From: Oxalobacteraceae bacterium UBA6704
Lineage (GTDB): Bacteria; Pseudomonadota; Gammaproteobacteria; Burkholderiales; Burkholderiaceae_D
Length of the DNA stretch: 10,933 nucleotides
Reading direction: 5' to 3'
NCBI GenBank assembly: GCA_002454505.1
Contig: DKJA01000041.1
Span: 1 to 10,933 of the forward strand
The first letter of the stretch is position 1, and each line of letters begins with the position of its first letter. Below the pieces are notes generated by a model. The model was not told the origin of the DNA. It was given only the letters and a program-made list of their open reading frames with translations, and ran no database searches. The translations under genes were made by a program, and so were the position numbers. Shown here piece after piece: positions 1 through 5,569 of the stretch.

Positions 1-194
1 CCGGCATCGAGCGACAGGCAGTACACGCGCAGGTCGAGTCCATCGCAAATGGCTTCGGTGCCGCTGACGCGCTGCGGCAGCAGCAGGTCGTCCGACGGCC
101 CGCCGGTCAAGGCGAGCGTCAGCTGCAGCGGGCGGTGGCGCGTGGTCAGGTACTGGGCGAGGCTGTCGGCGTGGCCGACGTCGTCATGGTCCAA
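1..194 (-). CDS. vgrG: Type VI secretion tip protein VgrG, N-terminal fragment (runs off left edge)
   Basis: About 64 codons of the N-terminus are present; the rest lies beyond position 1. VgrG trimers form the spike at the tip of the type VI secretion tube and carry effectors into neighbouring cells. The readable peptide contains RPLQLTLALTGG, then LLLPQRVSGTEAICDG and LDLRVYCLSLDA. I recognise this as the start of the gp27-like beta domain in burkholderial VgrGs, where a 'QRVSGSEAICGG...CLS.DA' stretch follows an 'RPLQL.LA' strand. The only start codon in this frame after the upstream stop is TTG at 194-192. It is preceded at a 6-nt spacing by GGGAG (201-205), so I take a TTG start. The gene follows the hybrid kinase on the same strand after a 95-bp gap. 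No other T6SS gene is visible, so whether this is an orphan vgrG or part of a cluster cannot be told. The identification is from memory of the family and fairly secure; the exact start is less so. Confidence 0.72.
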   Translation of the reverse strand, partial: MDHDDVGHADSLAQYLTTRHRPLQLTLALTGGPSDDLLLPQRVSGTEAICDGLDLRVYCLSLDA

Positions 195-198
195 GATG

Positions 199-223
199 AT
201 CTCCCGTTGCTGAATTGGGAGAT
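199..223 (-). promoter_or_regulatory. RNA hairpin enclosing the vgrG Shine-Dalgarno sequence
   Basis: In the vgrG transcript, ATCTCCC (223-217) pairs perfectly with GGGAGAT (205-199) around an 11-nt loop, giving a 7-bp stem. The 3' arm contains the GGGAG ribosome-binding site for the TTG start at 194, so a folded leader would hide it. This is seen directly in the sequence. A role in translational control (thermosensor, RNA- or protein-opened switch) is inference. The stem has four G-C and three A-U pairs, so it would be only moderately stable. Confidence 0.45.
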
Positions 224-249
224 TCTCCGGTCAATGGCCCTGCACAAAG

Positions 250-263
250 TTGCGATATCGCAA
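250..263. repeat. 14-bp perfect palindrome between the kinase and vgrG
   Basis: TTGCGATATCGCAA is a perfect palindrome in the 95-bp gap, 56 bp upstream of the vgrG start codon. Two shorter inverted repeats lie next to it at 268-278 (GTCGG-C-CCGAC) and 276-286 (GACAG-G-CTGTC). None is followed by a T-run on the minus strand, so these do not look like a terminator for the kinase gene. A dimeric-regulator binding site is the simplest reading, but no regulator is identified. Confidence 0.35.
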
Positions 264-289
264 GAACGTCGGCCCGACAGGCTGTCACG

Positions 290-3130
290 TCACCCCGTCA
301 GCGCCGCCATCAGCAACGCCGGATCGGCCGGCTTAACGAAGTGATCATCGAAGCCGGCATCGCGCGATGCCGCCACGTCGTTCGGCTGGCCGTAGCCCGT
401 CAGCGCGATCAGCCGCGCTGATGCCGTGGCGGGAGCGGCGCGCAGGTGGCGGGCCAGCGCGTAGCCGTCCATGCCGGGCAGGCCGATGTCCAGCACGAAG
501 GCATCGCGCGATGCCAGCGCCGGGTGGCGCAACGCGCTTTCCGCATCCTCGGCCACCGCCACGTCGTGGCCCTGGGCGCGCAGCAGCGCGGCCAGCAGCT
601 GCGCCGCATCCAGGTTGTCGTCGACGATCATCAGCCGCACCGGTGCCGGCTTGCGCAGCTCTGGTGCGGGGACGCCATCCGTGACCGGCTCCGGCACCGG
701 AGCGGGCGGGGCGCCGGCCGACAACGGCAGGCAGATCGCGAATGTGCTGCCGTGGCCAGGGCCGTCGCTGTGCGCCGTCACCGAACCCTGGTGCAGCGCC
801 GTGATGCTTTTCACGAGCGTCAGTCCCAGTCCCAGGCCGCCCTGGGCGCGGTCCGGATTGCGCTCGCCCTGGATGAACAGGTCGAAGATGTGCGGCAGCA
901 GCGTGGGCGCGATGCCGTTGCCGTTGTCGGTCACGGCGATGCGGGCGCGGTCCCGCTCCACCTGCAGGTCGAGCACGATGCGGCCGCCGGACGGCGTGTA
1001 TTTGGCGGCGTTGTTCAGCACATTGGCGATCACCTGCACGAGGCGCGTGCGGTCGCCCCGCACATGGGCATGCGCCGCAGGCGTGCGCACGTTCAGCGCA
1101 TGGCTGCGCGACTCGATCAGCGGCAGCGCCTGTTCGACGGCGCTGGCCACCACCTGCTTCAGGTCCAGTTCCGCCATGTCAAGCTGCACCAGGCCGCGCG
1201 TGACGCGCGACACGTCGAGCAGGTCGTCGACCAGGTGCGTCATGTGCTTCACCTGGCGCACGATGATCTCGCTGGCCGTCTGCCGCATCTTCTCGTCCGT
1301 GCGGCGGGCATGCAGCAGCTGCGCGGCGGTGCTGATCGGCGCCAGCGGGTTGCGCAGCTCGTGGGCCAGCATCGCGAGGAACTCGTCCTTGCGGGTGGCC
1401 GCGGCGCGCAGCTCGTCCTCGGCCAGTTTCTGCGCATGGATGTCGGTGCAGGTGCCCATCCACCGCGTGATGCCGCCGGCGTCGTCGCGCACCGGCAGTG
1501 CGCGGCCCAGCACCCAGCGGTATTCGCCCGAGTGGTGGCGCAGCCGGTACTGCACTTCGTATTCGTCGCCGGTGGCCAGGCTGTGGCGCCAGGCCGCCCA
1601 GGCGTGGGGCCGGTCGTCGGGGTGGAACATGCCGCTCCACGCGTCGCCATCCGTGGTGCCCTCCGGCACGCCGGTGTAGTCGTACCACTGCTGGTTGTAG
1701 TAGTCGTGGTGGCCGTCGGGCAGCGTGGACCAGACCATCTGCGGCATCGCGTTGGCGATGGTGCGGAACTTCGCCTCGCTGGCGCGCAATGCCGCCATGC
1801 TGCGTGCCCGTTCGCTGGCGGTGCGGGTGCGCTCGGCCACTTCCCTGACCAGCGCCACATCGGCCGCCGCCCATTGCCGCGGCACCGTGTCGTTGACGAA
1901 CAGGACGCTTTTCAGGATGCCATGTTCCAGCACGGGGATGTTGACGAGCGAAGCGATGCCGAATTCCCCGAACACGTCGGCATATCGCGCCGTACGGGGA
2001 TCGGTCCTCACGTCGGCGATGACGATGCTGCGCCCGTGCTTCAGGTCGTCGACATAGGTGCCGAAGTCGCCCAGCGTGCGCTTGCCTTCCAGCGTCGGGA
2101 GCTTCCCGGCGGACCAGTCGCGGCCCACGTACAGCGTATCGGTGGCCTCGTCGTAGCGGCCGTAGCCGGCACGGGTGGCGCGCAGCGTCTCGCCGACGAT
2201 CGCCAGCGCCGAGTAGGCGATGTCGTCGGCCGAGCGGCGGTCGCGCACCGCATCCGTCAGCCGCACCAGCGCTTCGCGGCGCACGTCGTCCTGCACCCGC
2301 TCGGTGACATCGACGCCTTCGACGAAGATGCCCTCCACGGTGCCAGACTCGCCGCGCACGGGCTTGAAGGCGAAGTCGATGTAGCGTTCGGCCGCCGGGC
2401 CGTCCGGCTGCGCCTGCACCCGGTACAGCGTGCTTTTCGCTGCCAGCGGCATGCCGCTGCGGTACACGCTGTCCAGCAGGTCCGCGAACGCATCGGCCGT
2501 GGCGGCATCGAAGGCGTTCATCACCGGCTGGCCAGTCAGGTCGCGATGGCCGGCCAGGCGCAGGAAGCCCTCGTCCATCAGTTCCACGCGGTGTTCCGGA
2601 CCCGCCAGCACCGCCATGAACGTGGCCGAGTGCTGCAGTTCGGCCGCCGCGCCGCCCCGTTGCTGCAGCTGCTGCGCACGGGCCAGCACGTCCAGTTCCA
2701 TCCGCACCGCGCGCGACTGCGCCTGCAGCGCCGCCGTCACATCCTCGACGTGGTGGATGATGTACGCGATGGCGCCATCCCCGTCGAACACGGGCGTGTT
2801 GACCGGGCACCAGTGGCGTTCCTCGAACGCGCCGGGATTGCCGGGCGCGGGAATGTCGTAGCGCTGCACCGGCATCGTGTCCGCGGCGCCGCTGGCCAGC
2901 ACGCGCAGCAGCGACGCGTGCAGGTTCGTCACGCCGGTGGCATGGGGATCGGCCGGGTTGTCGGGATGGACGGCAAACACGTTGCGGCCCACCAGCTCCT
3001 CGGCGCGGTTGCCGACTGCCCGCAGATAGGCGTCGTTGGCCGCAACGATGGTGAAATCGGTGGCCAGCAGCAGGTAGGGCGCCGGCAGGGCGCCGAACAC
3101 GGCGCGAAAATCAGGCTGGCTGTCGATCAT
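290..3130 (-). CDS. Soluble hybrid sensor histidine kinase, PAS-PAS-GAF-PAS-HisKA-HATPase-REC
   Basis: A 946-residue two-component kinase that should autophosphorylate on His and pass the phosphate to its own receiver domain. Reading order: PAS about 8-130; second PAS about 165-280; GAF about 284-440; PAS_3-type about 450-570 (DYYNQQWYDYTG); HisKA with H-box LAHELRNPLAPIS and phospho-accepting H590; HATPase_c with N-box around N706/N707, G1 DNGNGI (D735) and G2 GGLGLGL (764-770); a Pro/Ala linker at about 804-830; then REC with acidic D837/D838, phospho-acceptor D881 (DIGLPGMDGY), T911 and K933. All key catalytic residues are present. I see no signal peptide or membrane span, so it is probably cytoplasmic and senses small molecules or redox state through PAS/GAF (inference). 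There is no HPt or DNA-binding output, so a partner elsewhere is needed. The ATG at 3130 follows an in-frame stop within two codons, so it is the first possible ATG. It lacks an obvious Shine-Dalgarno. Divergent from typA; vgrG follows downstream. Confidence 0.93.
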   Translation of the reverse strand: MIDSQPDFRAVFGALPAPYLLLATDFTIVAANDAYLRAVGNRAEELVGRNVFAVHPDNPADPHATGVTNLHASLLRVLASGAADTMPVQRYDIPAPGNPGAFEERHWCPVNTPVFDGDGAIAYIIHHVEDVTAALQAQSRAVRMELDVLARAQQLQQRGGAAAELQHSATFMAVLAGPEHRVELMDEGFLRLAGHRDLTGQPVMNAFDAATADAFADLLDSVYRSGMPLAAKSTLYRVQAQPDGPAAERYIDFAFKPVRGESGTVEGIFVEGVDVTERVQDDVRREALVRLTDAVRDRRSADDIAYSALAIVGETLRATRAGYGRYDEATDTLYVGRDWSAGKLPTLEGKRTLGDFGTYVDDLKHGRSIVIADVRTDPRTARYADVFGEFGIASLVNIPVLEHGILKSVLFVNDTVPRQWAAADVALVREVAERTRTASERARSMAALRASEAKFRTIANAMPQMVWSTLPDGHHDYYNQQWYDYTGVPEGTTDGDAWSGMFHPDDRPHAWAAWRHSLATGDEYEVQYRLRHHSGEYRWVLGRALPVRDDAGGITRWMGTCTDIHAQKLAEDELRAAATRKDEFLAMLAHELRNPLAPISTAAQLLHARRTDEKMRQTASEIIVRQVKHMTHLVDDLLDVSRVTRGLVQLDMAELDLKQVVASAVEQALPLIESRSHALNVRTPAAHAHVRGDRTRLVQVIANVLNNAAKYTPSGGRIVLDLQVERDRARIAVTDNGNGIAPTLLPHIFDLFIQGERNPDRAQGGLGLGLTLVKSITALHQGSVTAHSDGPGHGSTFAICLPLSAGAPPAPVPEPVTDGVPAPELRKPAPVRLMIVDDNLDAAQLLAALLRAQGHDVAVAEDAESALRHPALASRDAFVLDIGLPGMDGYALARHLRAAPATASARLIALTGYGQPNDVAASRDAGFDDHFVKPADPALLMAALTG

Positions 3131-3247
3131 CGGTCAGGTGTGCAATACGAGGCTTTGAACGGAACATGACCCAGCATGACAGGTTTTTATGGCTGCGTTG
3201 GTTTACCGATTCACACAGAGAGCCTTCTTTCTGGTTGCAGCGCACCA

Positions 3248-3256
3248 TGCTATACT
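3248..3256 (+). promoter_or_regulatory. Probable extended -10 promoter of typA
   Basis: TGC-TATACT is an extended -10 element (TGn plus a 5/6 match to TATAAT), with no convincing -35 at 16-18 bp upstream; the best hexamer there is TTTCTG at 3228-3233. Transcription would start near 3263, leaving a leader of about 100 nt before the typA ATG. The remainder of the 233-bp divergent region (3131-3363) holds no gene I can support. It contains a pair of CATGAC direct repeats (3165-3170, 3175-3180) on the kinase side. Confidence 0.55.
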
Positions 3257-3363
3257 AGTGGGTTCAGTGCATCCGCACCTGCCGGGGCATCGAACCGCTG
3301 CCGAGTTACCTGCGAAGTTAGCGGGCCGCTCGCCCTGACAGTTTTACTGCAAATACAACGACC

Positions 3364-5199
3364 ATGTCTAATACTAAACGCGCAATTCGTAACATCGCCA
3401 TCATCGCCCACGTCGATCACGGCAAGACCACCCTCGTGGACCAGCTGCTGCGCCAGTCCGGTACCTTCCGTGAAAACCAGCAGGTCGACACCCGCGTCAT
3501 GGACTCGAACGACCTCGAAAAAGAGCGCGGCATCACGATTCTGTCGAAGAATTGCGCAGTCGAGTACGAAGGCACGCACATCAACATCGTCGACACCCCG
3601 GGCCACGCCGACTTCGGCGGCGAAGTGGAGCGCGTGCTGTCGATGGTCGACTCCGTGCTGCTGCTGATCGATGCACAGGAAGGCCCGATGCCGCAGACCC
3701 GTTTCGTCACGCGTAAAGCGCTGGCGCTGGGCCTGAAGCCTATCGTCGTCGTCAACAAGATCGACCGTCCGGGCGCGCGCGCCGACTGGGCCATCAACCA
3801 GACGTTCGAACTGTTCGACAAGCTGGGCGCCACCGACGAACAGCTGGACTTCCCGATCGTCTACGCCTCGGGCCTGAACGGCTACGCCGGCCTGACCGAA
3901 GACGTGCGCGGCGGCGACATGAAGCCGCTGTTCGAAGCCATCCTGCAATACGTGCCGGTGCGCGACGACAATCCTGACGGCCCGCTGCAGATGCAGGTCA
4001 CGTCGCTGGACTATTCGTCCTACGTGGGCAAGATCGGCATCGGCCGCATCTCCCGCGGCCGCATCAAGGCCGGCCAGGACGTCATCGTCGTCGATGGTCC
4101 AGGCGCCACCCCGATCAAGGGCCGCATCAACCAGGTGCTGAACTTCAAGGGCCTGGAACGCGTGCTGGTCGACGAAGCCGTCGCCGGCGACATCGTGCTG
4201 ATCAACGGCATCGAGGAAATCGGCATCGGTTCGACCATCTGCGCACCGGACACCCCGGACCCGCTGAAGATGCTGACGGTCGACGAGCCGACGCTGACGA
4301 TGAACTTCATGGTCAACAACTCGCCGCTGGCCGGCCGCGAAGGCAAGTTCGTCACGTCGCGCCAGCTGCGCGACCGCCTGGACAAGGAACTGAAGGCCAA
4401 CGTGGCACTGCGCGTGGCACCGACCGACGACGACACGATCTTCGAAGTGTCCGGCCGCGGCGAGCTGCACCTGACGATCCTGATCGAAAACATGCGTCGC
4501 GAAGGCTTCGAGCTGGCGGTTTCCCGTCCGCGCGTGGTGTTCAAGATGGTCGACGGCGTGCGTGAAGAGCCGTTTGAAATGCTGTCCGTGGACGTCGAAG
4601 AAGCGAACCAGGGCGGCGTGATGGAAGAACTGGGCCGCCGCCGTGGCGACCTGCAGAACATGGAATCGGACGGCAAGGGCCGCGTGCGCCTCGAGTACCG
4701 CATTCCTGCCCGTGGCCTGATCGGCTTCCAGGGCGAGTTCATGACGCTGACCCGCGGCACCGGCCTGATGAGCCACGTGTTCGACGCGTACGCACCGGTC
4801 GACAACTCGCGTGGCGAGATGGCCGGCCGCCGCAACGGCGTGCTGATCTCGCAGGACGACGGCGCCGCCGTGGCCTACGCGATCTGGAAACTGCAGGACC
4901 GCGGTCGCATGTTCGTGTCGCACAACGATCCGGTGTACGAAGGCATGATCATCGGCATCCACTCGCGCGACAACGACCTGGTCGTCAACCCGATCAAGGG
5001 CAAGCAGCTGACCAACGTGCGTTCGTCCGGTACCGACGAAGCGGTGCGCCTGGTGCCGCCGATCCAGATGTCGCTGGAATACGCAGTGGAATTCATCGAG
5101 GACGACGAGCTGGTGGAAATCACCCCGAAATCGATCCGCCTGCGCAAGCGCTTCCTGAAAGAGCACGAGCGTAAGAAAGCTTCGCGCGAAAACGCATAA
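3364..5199 (+). CDS. typA: Ribosome-associated translational GTPase TypA/BipA
   Basis: A complete 611-residue TypA/BipA, close to the usual family length of just over 600. It is an EF-G-like GTPase that binds the 70S ribosome and supports 50S assembly and growth at low temperature and under other stress (family knowledge). G motifs: G1 AHVDHGKTT (15-23), G2 RGITI (T58), G3 DTPGH (77-81, with catalytic-type H81), G4 NKID (131-134), G5 ASG near 168-170. Then come the EF-Tu-like beta-barrel (about 205-290), the EF-G III/V-like domains (V about 395-475), and the BipA-specific C-terminal domain ending in a basic tail (RLRKRFLKEHERKK). The start at 3364 is fixed by homology (MSNTKRAIRNIAIIAHVDHG); upstream bases (AAATACAACGACC) contain no Shine-Dalgarno. 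Codon use is strongly C/G-ending, typical of a well-expressed housekeeping gene. It stands as a single-gene unit closed by the terminator at 5221-5257. Confidence 0.98.
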   Translation: MSNTKRAIRNIAIIAHVDHGKTTLVDQLLRQSGTFRENQQVDTRVMDSNDLEKERGITILSKNCAVEYEGTHINIVDTPGHADFGGEVERVLSMVDSVLLLIDAQEGPMPQTRFVTRKALALGLKPIVVVNKIDRPGARADWAINQTFELFDKLGATDEQLDFPIVYASGLNGYAGLTEDVRGGDMKPLFEAILQYVPVRDDNPDGPLQMQVTSLDYSSYVGKIGIGRISRGRIKAGQDVIVVDGPGATPIKGRINQVLNFKGLERVLVDEAVAGDIVLINGIEEIGIGSTICAPDTPDPLKMLTVDEPTLTMNFMVNNSPLAGREGKFVTSRQLRDRLDKELKANVALRVAPTDDDTIFEVSGRGELHLTILIENMRREGFELAVSRPRVVFKMVDGVREEPFEMLSVDVEEANQGGVMEELGRRRGDLQNMESDGKGRVRLEYRIPARGLIGFQGEFMTLTRGTGLMSHVFDAYAPVDNSRGEMAGRRNGVLISQDDGAAVAYAIWKLQDRGRMFVSHNDPVYEGMIIGIHSRDNDLVVNPIKGKQLTNVRSSGTDEAVRLVPPIQMSLEYAVEFIEDDELVEITPKSIRLRKRFLKEHERKKASRENA

Positions 5200-5216
5200 A
5201 CGGTATATACCGTTTA
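5197..5216. repeat. 20-bp perfect palindrome overlapping the typA stop codon
   Basis: TAAACGGTATATACCGTTTA is perfectly self-complementary; its first three bases are the typA TAA stop. In RNA it could form a short AU-rich hairpin directly ahead of the terminator stem; in DNA it could be a dimer-binding site. Only the symmetry is shown; function is not known. Confidence 0.5.
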
Positions 5217-5220
5217 GCCG

Positions 5221-5257
5221 AAAACCCGCCGCCTCGCAGGAGTCGGCGGGTTTTTTT
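5221..5257 (+). terminator. Intrinsic terminator of typA
   Basis: AAAACCCGCCG (5221-5231) pairs with CGGCGGGTTTT (5244-5254). Inside, one C/T mismatch is followed by a 3-bp CTC/GAG stem and a GCAG tetraloop. The stem is followed by a run of seven T (5251-5257). It lies 22 bp after the typA stop, a textbook factor-independent terminator. Confidence 0.93.
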
Positions 5258-5277
5258 ATGGTTGTCGCGTGTTGGCT

Positions 5278-5414
5278 GGGGACTGTCGGTGCGCCGTACC
5301 GCCCTGCAAGGGACTGTCCCCTCTGTTGCTTTTCTGGTGCCATGCAAGAAGAGTCAAAAACAACCCCGGGGACAGTCCCTTGCAGGGACGGTCCCCAATG
5401 CGGGGACAGTCCCC
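5278..5414. repeat. REP-like inverted pair of about 45-bp units with GGGACNGTCCC cores
   Basis: A 20-bp perfect inverted repeat, CCCTGCAAGGGACTGTCCCC (5302-5321) and its complement (5368-5387), is separated by 46 bp. Each arm belongs to a longer unit with another core at its outer end: left unit 5278-5321 begins GGGGACTGTC, right unit 5368-5414 ends GGGGACAGTCCCC. In all, five cores of the type GGGGACAGTCCC or its complement occur (5278, 5310, 5368, 5385, 5402), each itself a small inverted repeat. No ORF in the region looks real. The arrangement resembles bacterial REP/BIME elements mobilised in trans by RAYT transposases (family knowledge); no transposase is in the window. It fills most of the gap between typA and the receptor gene, the rest being 5258-5277 and the receptor promoter region 5415-5569. 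Confidence 0.7.
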
Positions 5415-5477
5415 ATCGCTCACCGGTTTGAGCAAAAACACCCCGCCGATCATCATGCTGATTCTTTGGCTGAGCGA

Positions 5478-5508
5478 TGTCCGCTGGCGGACAGACCTCA
5501 CATAGAAT
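5478..5508 (+). promoter_or_regulatory. Candidate promoter and operator of the receptor-glycosidase operon
   Basis: TAGAAT (5503-5508) is a 5/6 match to the -10 consensus, followed by an A-tract (5511-5518). No good -35 is found at 16-18 bp. Instead a TGTCCGC-TG-GCGGACA inverted repeat (5478-5493) covers the -35 position, which suggests a promoter controlled by a dimeric regulator. No regulator gene is present in the window. A second small inverted repeat, GCTC-ACCGGTTT-GAGC, lies upstream at 5418-5433. The assignment is inference from position and sequence only. Confidence 0.35.
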
Positions 5509-5556
5509 GCAAAAAAAATCAGCACCAGAGCATATGGCCGACCAAGGCCGATAATC

Positions 5557-5563
5557 GGAGGAG
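5557..5563 (+). promoter_or_regulatory. Ribosome-binding site deciding the GTG start of the receptor
   Basis: GGAGGAG ends 6 nt before GTG at 5570, ideal Shine-Dalgarno strength and spacing. It fixes GTG as the start and places a normal signal peptide right after it. CCGAT-A-ATCGG (5548-5558) overlaps the first bases of this site as a small 5-bp inverted repeat. Confidence 0.8.
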
Positions 5564-5569
5564 ACCACC

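Noticed and set aside
135..421. Small plus-strand open frames at the left end
   Set aside because: They run antisense to the vgrG fragment and the kinase C-terminus, which are supported by family motifs. The small frames have none.
446..3169. 907-codon open frame on the plus strand opposite the hybrid kinase
   Set aside because: The translation is rich in His, Arg, Gln and Val repeats with no domain signature, as expected for the mirror of a GC-rich coding strand. The minus strand carries complete HisKA, HATPase and REC motifs.
3165..3180. CATGAC direct repeats spaced 10 bp in the kinase promoter region, considered as a response-regulator site
   Set aside because: Two 6-bp copies are weak evidence alone, and the kinase has no DNA-binding partner in the window; noted only.
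3268..3339. Short GTG-initiated leader ORF of 23 codons before typA, considered as an attenuator peptide
   Set aside because: No clear Shine-Dalgarno, no run of regulatory codons, and no competing terminator/antiterminator pair seen after it.
5278..5414. Repeat cluster considered as a CRISPR array
   Set aside because: Units are inverted and irregularly spaced, with no direct repeats of constant length, no unique spacers of constant size and no cas genes.
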